From the NCBI GenBank assembly GCA_030644725.1, contig CP130629.1:2929501-2993500 (forward strand): a stretch of 64,000 nucleotides of DNA, given 5' to 3'. The translations under genes were made by a program, and so were the position numbers. Shown here piece by piece: positions 17,887 to 27,382 of the stretch. Origin of the DNA: Candidatus Electrothrix communis (lineage in GTDB: Bacteria > Desulfobacterota > Desulfobulbia > Desulfobulbales > Desulfobulbaceae). The notes below the pieces were generated by a model, which saw nothing but the letters and a program-made list of their open reading frames with translations, searched no databases and was not told the DNA's origin. The first letter of the stretch is position 1, and each line of letters starts with the position of its first letter.

Positions 17887-18353
17887 TGGAAGCGATGATG
17901 GAAGCAAGCGAAGGCAACGAGCCAATGGGTCAGCCCTTTATTAAAGAGCGCATCCCGCATCGTGCCCCTTTTCTCTGGCTGGACCGGATACTGGAGCTGG
18001 GTACGGAGACCATCCGGGCAGAAAAACTCTTGTCTGCGGATCTTGATGTCTTTCAAGGGCATTATCCTGACTATCCCATCATGCCGGGCGTGCTGCTCTG
18101 CGAAGCAGTCTTCCAAGCCGGTGCCCTGCTGATTGGCGAAACATTACGCAGGGAGCAGGAAATAAAAGGAGTTCCAGTCCTGACCCGGATTATCGGGGCC
18201 AAATTCAAGCGAGAGGTGGGACCCGGTGACACCATTGAAATCCAGGCGACCCTCAAGGAAAAGCTCGGGCCAGCCTGGTTCATGAAAGGCAGTGTACGGG
18301 TTAAGGGTAAAGTTGCTGTACAGGTTGAATTTGCCTGTGCCTTAAAAGGTTGA
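17886..18353 (+). CDS. fabZ: 3-hydroxyacyl-ACP dehydratase (FabZ-like hotdog)
   Basis: This 155-residue hotdog-fold protein has the two FabZ signatures: HRAPFLWLDRI near residue 25, and GHYPDYPIMPGVLLCEAVFQ near residue 58 with the catalytic His and Glu. It would dehydrate 3-hydroxyacyl-ACP to the trans-2-enoyl form, between the steps of its neighbours. The Trp in FLWLDR replaces the common Leu/Val of housekeeping FabZ. The ATG overlaps the fabG stop by one base. Other in-frame Met codons at residues 4, 5 and 14 are possible starts. Confidence 0.87.
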   Translation: MEAMMEASEGNEPMGQPFIKERIPHRAPFLWLDRILELGTETIRAEKLLSADLDVFQGHYPDYPIMPGVLLCEAVFQAGALLIGETLRREQEIKGVPVLTRIIGAKFKREVGPGDTIEIQATLKEKLGPAWFMKGSVRVKGKVAVQVEFACALKG

Positions 18354-18412
18354 ATTGCCAAAAATGAACTTCCCCGAAGCCTTGGGGAACAAAAGATGAA
18401 AAGGTAAACAGG

Positions 18413-19213
18413 ATGGATTTTCTCCGACTTGAAGGCAAAAAAATCGTTATTTTCGGCTTGGCCAACAGAAAATCCGTGGCCTGTGTCATCGGCAAGGTGC
18501 TGGTAGAAGCCGGGGCTGAGGTCATCCATGTGGTGCGCAGCGAGGAAAGGGCCAAGGCCTGCCGAAAACTCTTCCCGGACAGCCCGGTCTTTTGCTGCGA
18601 TGTGGAGGAAGAAGAGCATATCATCCAGGTGCGTGACGAGATTGCCGACCAAGTCGGCGGACCGCTTGCCGGAATCGTGCATTCCATAGCCTTTGCCAAC
18701 TACTCCGAGGGCATGCAACCCTTTCACGGCACCGTAAAAAAGGACTTTCTTCAGGCCGTGAATATCTCCTGCTTCTCCTTTATCTCCATTGCCAACCATT
18801 TTAAAGAACTGCTGGCCCCGGACGCCTCTCTGGTCACGATTTCCATCTCCACCACCCGCATGGCGGCGGAGAACTACGGTTATATGGCACCGGTCAAGGC
18901 GGCATTGGATTCCTCCCTCTGCTTTCTAACCAAATCCTTTTCCGCTTTTTCCCAGGTTCGTTTTAATGCCGTCGGCCCCAGCCTGCTCAAGACCTCGGCC
19001 TCAGCAGGAATCCCGGGATATATTGATTCCTACCTCTTTGCCGAGCAGGCAATCCCACGCAAAAAAGCTCTAAAAACCATAGAGGCAGCCAATACAGCGG
19101 CCTTTCTTCTCTCCGAGCGTTCCTCTGGAATCACCGGCCAGACCATTGTAGTGGATGCCGGGATGGAATCTAATTATTTTGATAATGCCATTGTCAGCAA
19201 GGCGGTGGGCTGA
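18413..19213 (+). CDS. fabI: Enoyl-ACP reductase, divergent FabI-like
   Basis: The 266-residue SDR has FabI features: [18 protein letters not shown] (shortened nucleotide motif) at the N-terminus, HSIAFA near residue 90, and Tyr and Lys seven residues apart in [15 protein letters not shown], the FabI Y-x6-K spacing. It should reduce trans-2-enoyl-ACP with NADH. The C-terminal [12 protein letters not shown] is typical. It follows fabZ after 59 bases and its stop overlaps the DUF1232 start (TGATG). With fabG and fabZ it completes the reductive half of an acyl-elongation cycle. Confidence 0.82.
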   Translation: MDFLRLEGKKIVIFGLANRKSVACVIGKVLVEAGAEVIHVVRSEERAKACRKLFPDSPVFCCDVEEEEHIIQVRDEIADQVGGPLAGIVHSIAFANYSEGMQPFHGTVKKDFLQAVNISCFSFISIANHFKELLAPDASLVTISISTTRMAAENYGYMAPVKAALDSSLCFLTKSFSAFSQVRFNAVGPSLLKTSASAGIPGYIDSYLFAEQAIPRKKALKTIEAANTAAFLLSERSSGITGQTIVVDAGMESNYFDNAIVSKAVG

Positions 19214-19479
19214 TGGCTACGGGTAAATTGAATTTCCTGTCCCGCCTGCTAGGTATGGGCCGACATGCGGTTGCCGTGTTCAGAGCAAAAGAGACACCGT
19301 TCTACGTTAAAACCATTCTGGGCCTCGGCTTGGTGTATATCGTTTCGCCTTGGGATCTCATCCCGGAAGCGCTGCCGATTCTCGGTATCCTGGATGATTT
19401 CACCTTGGCCGCCCTACTCATTGCCTGGGCAAACGGTTTTCGCCTGCCTGAACAGGATGATCCCGACGATAAACAGTAG
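19213..19479 (+). CDS. DUF1232 (YkvA-like) small membrane protein
   Basis: The 88-residue protein contains the DUF1232 core: FYVKTILGLGLVYIVSPWDLIPEALP followed by LDDFTLAALLI (quoted in part). It probably forms two short membrane-associated helices. The function of the family is unknown. The start overlaps the fabI stop (TGATG), so it is coupled to the fab run. The stop codon lies inside a GTAGGG palindromic repeat, suggesting that the repeat inserted at, or redefined, the gene end. Confidence 0.85.
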   Translation: MATGKLNFLSRLLGMGRHAVAVFRAKETPFYVKTILGLGLVYIVSPWDLIPEALPILGILDDFTLAALLIAWANGFRLPEQDDPDDKQ

Positions 19480-19547
19480 GGACACGGCACGCCGTGTCCC
19501 TACCGGAAATCGCACTATTTCAGGTCAGACACAGGGGTCTGACCCTA
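19476..19547. repeat. Two adjacent GTAGGG...CCCTAC palindromes, copies 2 and 3
   Basis: Copy 2 has perfect 13-bp arms, GTAGGGACACGGC (19476-19488) and GCCGTGTCCCTAC (19491-19503). Copy 3 has arms GGTCAGAC (19523-19530) and GTCTGACC (19537-19544), ending in CCTAC. They lie between DUF1232 and amrA and could attenuate read-through. Confidence 0.8.
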
Positions 19548-19587
19548 CAATTCGACATTTTTCACAAAATAAACCGCAGCAAACAAT

Positions 19588-20175
19588 ATGCTCACAGATC
19601 TCCGAAAAAAAATCCTACTCCGCCTGGCCCGGCAGACCATAGAAGAAGAACTTGGTCAGCAGGCAACCGATCCGGTTGCAGAAGAAGAACTGGATGATCT
19701 GGATCTCCGGCAGCATCACGGCGTCTTTGTCACCCTGAACCTTGACGGGATGCTCCGGGGCTGCATCGGCAGCCTCCTGGGCCTAGAACCGCTCATTGCT
19801 GGGGTACGCAGACATGCCATCAATGCGGCCCTGCGTGATAATCGTTTCCCCTTGCTGACCGTGAACGAACTACCGATGGTGGTCATTGAAATCTCCGTCC
19901 TGACCCCACCGCAGAACCTGGAATATACAGACAGCAGCGACCTCATCAGCCGCTTACAGCCTAGCGTTGACGGAGTTATCCTCAAGATACCCGGCGGTGC
20001 TGGCGCAACCTTTCTCCCGCAAGTCTGGGAGCAACTCCCGGAGCCGGAAACCTTTCTCCGCCACCTCTGCCTCAAGGCAGGCCTGCCCGCTGAAAGCTGG
20101 CAACACGGAGACCTCACCGTACAGACCTATCAGGCCTGTCATTTTGATGAAAAAAAATTCTTTAAACGATCATGA
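19588..20175 (+). CDS. amrA: AmmeMemoRadiSam system protein A (AMMECR1 domain)
   Basis: The 195-residue protein is a full AMMECR1 domain with GVFVTLNLDGMLRGCIGS near residue 48 (the family LRGCIG motif), DNRFPLLTVNEL, and VLKIPGGAGATFLPQVWEQLPEP near residue 130. In many bacteria and archaea AMMECR1, Memo and a radical SAM protein occur together; here Memo and the radical SAM partner are absent, although an unrelated radical SAM enzyme (bioB) is two genes on. The biochemical role is not established. The next gene overlaps by four bases (ATGA). Confidence 0.88.
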   Translation: MLTDLRKKILLRLARQTIEEELGQQATDPVAEEELDDLDLRQHHGVFVTLNLDGMLRGCIGSLLGLEPLIAGVRRHAINAALRDNRFPLLTVNELPMVVIEISVLTPPQNLEYTDSSDLISRLQPSVDGVILKIPGGAGATFLPQVWEQLPEPETFLRHLCLKAGLPAESWQHGDLTVQTYQACHFDEKKFFKRS

Positions 20176-20798
20176 AGGAAATAACCCTGTCTCCAGAACT
20201 CACCAAGGAAATTGCAGCAATCTATCAAGCCATGCAGGAGGGATACGATCGGGTATCCGAAGAGGTGGAGCTGACCTGTGAGGGCTGCCCGGATAACTGC
20301 TGCGACTCCTATTTTCTCCATCATACCTACAGCGAATGGGCCTATCTCTGGCAGGGGCTTCACCAGCTTGATCCCGAGAAACTTGAGCGAATCGTTAAAC
20401 AGGCCAAGGAATACATTGCGCACAGCGCTGAAGCGCTGACCAAGGGCAGGCGTCCCCAAATCATGTGCCCGCTGAACGATAACGGCCTCTGCGGCCTGTA
20501 TCACCATCGCATGCTGGTCTGCCGAATGCATGGTATTCCGGCCACACTCACCAGACCGGACGGCCAATCCATGCGTTTTCCGGGCTGCTTCCGCTGTCAG
20601 GAGATCGTGAAGGAAAAATATGAATCAGAAACCGACGCCCCGGCCATGGACCGCAGCCAACTCTTCCGCCGCCTAGCCGCCCTGGAAGCCAGCCTCCTGA
20701 AAGGGAGAAGTCACCTCTACCCCAGAGTCAAAAAAACCATTGCGGAGATGATTATTGCAGGACCGCCGTCAGTTCCCCTGCCCCATTGTGAACGGTGA
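20172..20798 (+). CDS. Cysteine-cluster protein (YkgJ-like), unknown
   Basis: This 208-residue protein has an N-terminal cysteine group (CEGCPDNCCDSYF), a central CPLNDNGLCGLYHHRMLVCR (in part) and a GCFRC pair. The layout resembles zinc- or iron-sulfur-binding YkgJ-type proteins. The C-terminal third is helical. It overlaps amrA by four bases, so the two are translationally coupled and may act together. bioB follows after 52 bases. I cannot give a reaction. Confidence 0.7.
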   Translation: MKEITLSPELTKEIAAIYQAMQEGYDRVSEEVELTCEGCPDNCCDSYFLHHTYSEWAYLWQGLHQLDPEKLERIVKQAKEYIAHSAEALTKGRRPQIMCPLNDNGLCGLYHHRMLVCRMHGIPATLTRPDGQSMRFPGCFRCQEIVKEKYESETDAPAMDRSQLFRRLAALEASLLKGRSHLYPRVKKTIAEMIIAGPPSVPLPHCER

Positions 20799-20850
20799 AC
20801 GATGAAGAACAAAAACAGCGGTAACGACAACCTAAAGATGGAGCAAGCCG

Positions 20851-21834
20851 ATGAAGACAGATGACTCTCCACAGAAAATCGCAGAGCGGATAATGGCCGG
20901 GGCACATATCGACTCTGCAACGGCCTGCACGCTTGCCCGCTCTGCCGACCAACAGAGCCTCTGGGCTGCTGCTGATGAACTTCGCCGTTACTTCATGGGA
21001 AACCGATTCCACCTCTGCTCCATCATCAATGCCCGCAGCGGCAACTGCACCGAGAACTGCCGCTTCTGCGCCCAGTCAGCCCGCTACCACACCGGAGTAA
21101 CCACCTACGGTCTGATCAAGCGAGAACAGGCCATCAACCTTGCCTTGGATAACGAGGCCCACGGGGTCCATCGCCTTTCTCTGGTCACCAGCGGCCATTC
21201 CGTGGACAAGGAAACCTGGAAAGAGCTGGCCGAGCTGTATGCGGAAATCAACGAGCAGACCACTATGGAGCTTTGCGCCTCTATGGGCTTTCTTGATCAG
21301 GAGCGGGCCGAACAACTGGCAGAGGCCGGGATCACCCGTTACCACTGTAATCTGGAAACCAATCAGGAGCGTTTTGCCGAAGTCTGCTCCACCCACAGCT
21401 GGCAGGACAAGGTGGATACCCTGATCACTGCGGCTGAGGCAGGCATGTCGGTCTGCTCCGGCGGTATTATCGGTATGGGCGAAACCATGGAGGATCGGAT
21501 CGCACTTGCCCTTGAACTGCAGGAACTCGGGGTTCAATCCATCCCCGTCAATATCCTGACCCCCATTGTCGGAACCCCCTTTGCCGAGCTGGAGCCGCTT
21601 TCTGCGGAGGAAATCCTGACCACCATAGCTCTGTTCCGCTTTATCAATCCGGATGCGGTGATCCGCATTGCCGGAGGCAGACAGCAGTTAGGGAAGGAGC
21701 AGTATCGTTGTTTTGCTGCCGGGGCCAACGGAGCCATTGTCGGCAATTATTTGACCACAACGGGGAGCTCCATCACTGAGGATCTTGAGGCATTAGAAAA
21801 GATGGGGTTTACGTTTAGGCGGGCTAAAGGGTAA
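20851..21834 (+). CDS. bioB: Biotin synthase (radical SAM)
   Basis: The 327-residue protein has the radical SAM triad in CTENCRFCAQSARYHTG near residue 65, the biotin-synthase YHCNLETN motif near residue 165, and VCSGGIIGMGE near residue 205. It inserts sulfur into dethiobiotin using a [4Fe-4S] and a [2Fe-2S] cluster; the conserved Arg in VIRIAGGRQQLG, which binds the second cluster, is present. The ATG has a GGAG site 8 bases upstream. No other bio genes are in the window. Length is typical. Confidence 0.96.
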   Translation: MKTDDSPQKIAERIMAGAHIDSATACTLARSADQQSLWAAADELRRYFMGNRFHLCSIINARSGNCTENCRFCAQSARYHTGVTTYGLIKREQAINLALDNEAHGVHRLSLVTSGHSVDKETWKELAELYAEINEQTTMELCASMGFLDQERAEQLAEAGITRYHCNLETNQERFAEVCSTHSWQDKVDTLITAAEAGMSVCSGGIIGMGETMEDRIALALELQELGVQSIPVNILTPIVGTPFAELEPLSAEEILTTIALFRFINPDAVIRIAGGRQQLGKEQYRCFAAGANGAIVGNYLTTTGSSITEDLEALEKMGFTFRRAKG

Positions 21835-21934
21835 AATCCAGCTGCTGGACGGGCTTGCCTCCTCTTTTTATCGTTCCCCTCGGGTTAACCTGATCGGTTT
21901 ATTTCCCAAAAACCCCTCTGATTGCAACACTATA

Positions 21935-22177
21935 ATGACTTATCCAGATGAGATTGATCCAATTAAAAAGGAACCGGCTCAATCTGAACATAAGCAGGTA
22001 ACGGCTTCTCAGGTTACAGAAAAAAAGAACATCAAGCTTACCGATGAAACGGGAACCTCTTTCGAAAAAATGTCAGCTTCTCAAATCGCTCAAATAAAAC
22101 GTTACGATTGTCGATTGAGAAGAGAAGCAATTCCTCATTATTACAAAACCGCTGAATCCGTGGCCGATACAAAATAA
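21935..22177 (+). CDS. Hypothetical hydrophilic protein (80 aa)
   Basis: The frame encodes an 80-residue, lysine/glutamate/threonine-rich hydrophilic protein without cysteine, a membrane helix or a family I recognise. There is no convincing ribosome-binding site before the ATG. The amino acid composition is reasonable for a disordered protein, and the reverse frames are not better. It could be non-coding. Confidence 0.3.
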   Translation: MTYPDEIDPIKKEPAQSEHKQVTASQVTEKKNIKLTDETGTSFEKMSASQIAQIKRYDCRLRREAIPHYYKTAESVADTK

Positions 22178-22328
22178 AACACATAACAAATTCATCACAC
22201 TAGACTAGCACCACCCGAAAACAGTCAACCTGGTAAATTTTAACCACTGAGTACCGGGAAAATATCCAAAGTAGGAAATTTTACCGAACCATTGATAACA
22301 TGCCCAGAACATATTTTTTTTGCTACAG

Positions 22329-23642
22329 CTATCTCAGAGGATTCCCCAACCCCAAAAACGCCCTAAACTCATCCGAAATCCTCTCTTCAGCCGCAATACG
22401 TTCCCAAAACGTATAAGCCATTTCTTCTATACGCTGCAAGGCAGCCTGATCAACAAACTGAGTTTCGCTCAATACTCTCGGAACAAAAGAATACCCCGCC
22501 ACCTCCCCACCACTTCTCGGTGCAAATCCCATAGAACACATATCATATATAGGTAACAAGCTGAATACATCCCCATCCATAGCCATACTCATATTGCCTA
22601 AGTGCATATCGGTATTATTGATCAACTTGCCAAAGAACCATAATGACTCTGCTTTGTGAACATGTTCTGAACTGATTAACTTTTGTTCAAACAGCGCTTC
22701 AAGCACCTGCGGCCACCCTGCCCCTATTCCACAAAACTCCGCGTCAAGAGAAGAAAGGGAAATCATAGACCTCCGCCCATTCACACCAATCCGATCAAAT
22801 CGCTGTGATTCCAAAAATAGCCGACCACCTGCTTCAAACAATCGTGTTTCAGCAACAGAAAAACTCCATTTATGAAGAACCTGAGCAGCATGATACTCTG
22901 TCAGTAAAATATCGCGCCACCGTCGGGCAAGCTCATTGTGTCCTTTGGGAGAAAACTTCACAATGACATGAGCTTCACTTTTGTCACTGAATGCCGTGAA
23001 TTTAGGCTGTTCACCACCGGCAGAGGAACCTGGAACCTCCCCCTCTATCGCGCGTTGGGCAAGTGCAGGGTAATCAGAATCAGCAATGGAAACAGGCTTT
23101 CTCCGCACCCGCAACATGGCCTGCTCTCCAAATTTAAAATTTCCCGGTAAATCATCACCATTTGAAAGCAGATAACGCCCGATATGCTCACTGGTCCAAC
23201 GCTTCGGATCAGAGGGAAACAGATCAGACTGCGCAGCCATTTCCAAAGCAATCTTTCTCCCGATGAAACCTTGCGGACTTAACTCCAGTAAGAAATAGGG
23301 TAGATCATCAGAGAGCCCTTTTTCATTCTCTCCCAGCAGCAAGGATGATGCCCCTGGAGACCGCTCTATAAAAAATTCGCCGTGGGCTAAAGGGCGAACA
23401 AAGGCAACAAGCACCGTGTTCCCCTGCGAATCAACCATGCCTAGGGGTAATTTATCGGTCCCGCCAAAGGCATTCCGTGTTACTGCGTACAGAATTACTC
23501 GACCTTCCCGTACCCTGATCACGCTGTCCGCCATATTTCTCAGCTGCCGGGATACAGCGGTCTGACTCAACCCGGTGGCGGACTGAATTTCTTTTGATGT
23601 TGCCGGACCTCTCTGAAGGTATTCTCTGATTGTTAACGGCAT
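22329..23642 (-). CDS. yjjJ: HipA-family kinase of the YjjJ type with N-terminal winged helix
   Basis: The 437-residue protein fuses a DNA-binding helix-turn-helix (residues 5-50, SKEIQSATGLSQTAVSRQLR) to a HipA-like kinase, the layout of E. coli YjjJ/HipH. Kinase landmarks are GGEQPKFTAF (ATP-lid-like), HVIVKFSPKG with the Lys, the catalytic NNTDMHLGN near residue 345, and the metal-binding LPIYDMCSM. No separate HipB antitoxin gene is adjacent; the fused HTH replaces it. HipA kinases phosphorylate targets such as GltX; YjjJ has been reported as toxic. It stands alone on the minus strand with a short palindrome upstream that could be an auto-operator. Confidence 0.85.
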   Translation of the reverse strand: MPLTIREYLQRGPATSKEIQSATGLSQTAVSRQLRNMADSVIRVREGRVILYAVTRNAFGGTDKLPLGMVDSQGNTVLVAFVRPLAHGEFFIERSPGASSLLLGENEKGLSDDLPYFLLELSPQGFIGRKIALEMAAQSDLFPSDPKRWTSEHIGRYLLSNGDDLPGNFKFGEQAMLRVRRKPVSIADSDYPALAQRAIEGEVPGSSAGGEQPKFTAFSDKSEAHVIVKFSPKGHNELARRWRDILLTEYHAAQVLHKWSFSVAETRLFEAGGRLFLESQRFDRIGVNGRRSMISLSSLDAEFCGIGAGWPQVLEALFEQKLISSEHVHKAESLWFFGKLINNTDMHLGNMSMAMDGDVFSLLPIYDMCSMGFAPRSGGEVAGYSFVPRVLSETQFVDQAALQRIEEMAYTFWERIAAEERISDEFRAFLGLGNPLR

Positions 23643-23669
23643 ATGATACCCTCCGGGATAAAAACGACT

Positions 23670-23684
23670 TAGTTAGTGACTAGA
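23670..23684 (-). promoter_or_regulatory. Possible operator upstream of the yjjJ-like gene
   Basis: The near-palindrome TAGTGACTA at 23674-23682 lies about 30 bases upstream of the start codon, in an AT-rich promoter region that continues to about 23740. A fused HTH-HipA protein could bind it, but this is speculative. Confidence 0.25.
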
Positions 23685-23857
23685 TTACAGACAATAAATA
23701 TTACATTTAATACTTAATTGTCAAATTATTATACACAGACACGGTACAGGCAAACGAGAAAAAACAACTAGAATAAGATCAAACTTTACTTTCCCCTTCC
23801 TGCGTGCTTTAACTGAAACATCAGCATAATAAAAAACACCAAAAAAAGAGGTAAGAC

Positions 23858-24682
23858 ATGGAAGATCTAGTCGTGAAACTCCAGGAATGGATCGTGTTGT
23901 ACGGGCTGAAAATAGGCGCAGCCATCTTAATTCTCATCCTTGGCCGCTTGGCCGCACTCGCCATCCGATCTTTTGTGGACCGGATGCTCACCAAGAGCCG
24001 GGTTGATGTCACCCTTGCCTCTTTTCTAACCAGCGGATCCTACCTAGCAATAATGGCCTTTGTCATTATTGCGGCCTTGAGCAAACTAGGCATCCAGACC
24101 GCATCCTTTGTTGCCGTCCTAGGTGCAGCCGGTCTTGCCGTAGGTCTGGCCCTGCAAGGCTCTCTTTCCAACTTCGCAGCAGGCACGCTCCTGATTATCT
24201 TTAAACCCTTTAAGGTGGGAGATTATATCGAGGCTGCCGGGACAGCAGGGACGGTGAAGGAAATAGGGATCTTCACCACAGAACTCAGAACCCCGGACAA
24301 CAAAAAGGTCATTGTTCCCAACGCAAAAGCCTCAGGGGACAATATTGTCAACTACACCGCCACAGGCCAGAGACGGGTAGATATGATTGCCAGTGTCAGC
24401 TACAGCGATGATTTGGATAAGGCCCGAGAGATCCTCAACAGCATTCTTGCTGGAGACGAGCGTATTCTCGAAGACCCCGCCCCGATCGTGGCAGTCCTGC
24501 AACTGGCTGACAGCAGCGTAAATTTTGCAGTTCGCCCCTGGGTGAACACCCCGGACTACTGGGATGTTTACTTTAATATCCAAGAAAAAATCAAGAAACG
24601 ATTCGACACTGAAGGCATTACCATTCCCTTCCCACAACACGATATGCACCTCCATAGAGGAGAGGATCTGTCCGTCAAATAG
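23858..24682 (+). CDS. mscS: Small-conductance mechanosensitive channel MscS
   Basis: This 274-residue channel has three N-terminal membrane helices. The pore helix shows the Ala/Gly packing pattern (VLGAAGLAVGLALQGSLSNFAAG), followed by the beta domain (FKVGDYIEAAGTAGTVKEIG, VIVPNAKASGDNIVNYT) and a C-terminal alpha/beta domain ending in IPFPQHDMHL. It opens on membrane tension to release solutes during osmotic downshock. Length is normal. The start is ATG at 23858 with GAGGTAAG upstream. A GTAGGG palindrome follows and may terminate the transcript. Confidence 0.96.
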   Translation: MEDLVVKLQEWIVLYGLKIGAAILILILGRLAALAIRSFVDRMLTKSRVDVTLASFLTSGSYLAIMAFVIIAALSKLGIQTASFVAVLGAAGLAVGLALQGSLSNFAAGTLLIIFKPFKVGDYIEAAGTAGTVKEIGIFTTELRTPDNKKVIVPNAKASGDNIVNYTATGQRRVDMIASVSYSDDLDKAREILNSILAGDERILEDPAPIVAVLQLADSSVNFAVRPWVNTPDYWDVYFNIQEKIKKRFDTEGITIPFPQHDMHLHRGEDLSVK

Positions 24683-24700
24683 AATCGCCCACACCCGACT

Positions 24701-24729
24701 GTAGGGCAGGCCCCTGTGCCTGCCCGTCC
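24701..24729. repeat. GTAGGG palindrome, copy 4
   Basis: GTAGGGCAGGC is followed by the complementary GCCTGCCC (arms 24704-24711 and 24718-24725) and a short C/T run. It lies 18 bases past the mscS stop and is likely to terminate it or form a REP-like hairpin. Confidence 0.7.
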
Positions 24730-24898
24730 CTTTTCCCTGAACCCCTGCCTTCTTCCCTCCCGACCTCATAGAACCTCTTTCGGAAAAAAGAAAAACACTG
24801 TAAAGTAACTGGAGAAGAACAGAAAGGAAATCAACATCACCACCGACCCCCAAATCCTCCCAAAGACAGAACAGAAATTTTTAACTGCGGCACCTATT

Positions 24899-27323
24899 AT
24901 GTTGAATCTTTTTTCAGCTGAACCAGCTCTGGAAAATAATTTTTCCGACGAACAAATCCTCGCCGTCATCCATGCGCTCCGCAGAGAGGGAAAGGCGCAG
25001 GAGGTCATCTACCACACAGAGAATAAAGAGTCATTTCGATATGTCATTTCCACGGAATTGGTAACCGATACCGGCGAAAAGCTCATTCAGGCAACAACCT
25101 CTGTAGACAAATTCAAGCTTCAGGAAGATGAGTTCCTGGAGTTTATCCAGGACACCCTGGACGGCGACCTTGTTAGGGAGAAGCGATACACCCTCCCCTT
25201 CAAGAGGACCATGACCACCAGGCCTGCCTGGAGTGCCTCCGGCCCATTGCCATCAAACACCTTCGCTGCATCAGCAAGATAGAAAAACTTCTCTCCAGCC
25301 CGAGACCCCGCACTGTTATCAAAGAAAGCAGCAGCCGCACAACCTTCCTCCTTTTTGCCCTTCTCATCGCTCTGATCGGCGGCAGCCTCTATGTCCTCCT
25401 CCCTCTCTTTGCCAACAAGCAATCTGCCGACTTAACGCTTCTCTTTAATACAGTGGATGTCCAGGTCTGGCTTGGAGCAAAAAAACACCCCACCAAAGGC
25501 AACCGAATTGACCTCACCCTGCCCCTTGGACGCTACCGCTTGCTGGCGAAAAAGCCAGGATTCAAGCCTGTCCGTCAGGATATTTTCCTCACTGCAGATG
25601 AAGAGATAGGCATCCGGCTTGAAGAAATCTATACCCTAACCGTGTATGCAGACATGGAGGAAAGCAGGGTCATGCTTGACGGCAATATCGTCGGCACAGC
25701 AGGAAACACCAGCCCGCTGGAGTTCTCTCTCATAAAGGGAGAATATGATCTCATCCTGACCAATCACGCTGTCTCGACGCATTTCCAGAAAAAATTTTGT
25801 TGCATGGAGATCAAATCATCAAAGCCGAACTCCCGCACCCTAAACTCACTATCCGCACCAATGTTGACGATACGACAATCAAAGTCGCGGAAAAAGAATA
25901 TCAAGCCAAAGGAAAGGAGCTTGAACTAAAGCTGCCTGTTGGCGCTCACCAGCTTATTGTCCGCAAACCGAGCTATGCTCCTGTGGAAAAAGAAGTTATC
26001 ATCAAGGACCAAGATCAGACCCTACCGATTACGTTAGAAATGATACATTATCAGCTCTCTATCATTCCTAACGTGGCCAACAGTTCCATCTCGGTGTCCT
26101 GTGCAAACGGACAAAAATATTTCGGCATTGCATCGCCGGAAAATCCTTTTCAGGTTGGAACTTCCGCTCAATCATGCAGCGTCCTAGCGGAAAATCAAGG
26201 CTACCAGCATATCGGTCAGGAGATATTTCTGACAGGGGATCAGGAGCTACCCATCACCTTGAAGCAGCTCTTCCTGGTCACTGTCTATACAAATCTGGAC
26301 CTCAGTACGGTCTTGCTGAACGGCAAAGAAGTTGGAAAGGCCGGAACCAAAACACCTGCTGTCCTCTCCATACCGAATGGCAAGTACGCCATCACTGTCT
26401 CCAACCCGCAGTCCGCAAACCCTATTCAGCAAGAACTTCTGCTCAACAAGGATCAGCGCCTGAATATCGACCTGCCGCTTCCACAGGTAACCATCAAAGT
26501 AAACGTGAAAGGAGCAACACTCCTTGTCGACCAAAAAGAACACCAGCTCTCTGGAAAACAGCTCACCCTTGGGCTACCGTTGGGCAGCCATCATATTACT
26601 GCGCAAAAAAAAGGATATATCACCATCCAGCGTGAGGTCCTTGTCCGGGACGGAGCCCAAACCTTTTTCGAACTGCTGCCATCGGTCCATCCCCTCTCCA
26701 TCAGATCAAATATTGACAAGACCGCCATATATGTTAAGTGCAAAGATGGAAAAGAATATTCCGGTCCTGCTTCACCACAAACACCCTTTCATTTTGAAGC
26801 GATCGCCGGGACCTGTACAATATCGGCAAGCCGAGAGGGATATAAGCAGTTGACGAAAACCGTGACCCTTCCAAATGAAAAAGACATTTCCGTTCAACTG
26901 GTTGCTGAAGAAAAAGAACAGATTCTGAAGCTGGAGAACAGAACAGAACAGGTAAAGGGGCTTGAAACGGGACCTGAGATGAAAACGGAAGCAATATCTG
27001 CTCCGAAACCCTCAATAACGCCTCTGGTGAAACCTACACCGAAGCCTGCTCTGGAATCCAAACCGGAACTGAAGCCAGATCTTCTTCCTGTAACTCTTAA
27101 AAAAGTTACTGAAACAAAAGAAAAGATCCTGAAGCCGGAGAAAATAAAACAACGAGTAAAGGGGCTTGAAACGGGACCTCGGACAAAATCAGAAGCAAAA
27201 CCTACACCGAAGCCTGCGCCGAAACCTACACCGAAACCCAAGCCAGACCCGCTGCAAATAAAGGCTGAGAAAAAAGGGTGTGAGAATGAACTCAGTGTCG
27301 GGATGCCGGAGCTATGTGACTGA
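24899..27323 (+). pseudogene. PEGA-repeat membrane protein, split by two single-base frameshifts
   Basis: Three successive frames make one protein of about 800 residues. Frame one (24899 to about 25195) is a soluble N-terminal domain. Frame two (about 25180-25790) gives a CLECLRPIAIKHL segment, a membrane helix (TFLLFALLIALIGGSLYVLL) and PEGA-type beta repeats (LPLGRYRLLAKKPGFKP). Frame three (from about 25790) continues the repeats, then ends in a Pro/Lys-rich tail with a duplicated block (VKGLETGP twice). The frame changes fall at CCCC near 25195 and AAAAAA near 25788; each is cured by adding one base. The reading after the second repair (KILLHGDQIIKAELPHPKLTI) matches a later repeat (ELLLNKDQRLNIDLPLPQVTI). 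PEGA domains occur in surface and envelope proteins. This is a real pseudogene, a sequencing error or slippage. In-frame sequence also extends upstream without an ATG. Confidence 0.8.
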
Positions 27324-27382
27324 ACAACCAACTCTAACCAACCCAACCCCATGCAGCTACAATGTTTTTAAGGAGAAACTCC

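Noticed and set aside
18071..18799. Minus-strand open frame of 242 codons antiparallel to fabZ/fabI
   Set aside because: Shadow of conserved genes on the plus strand.
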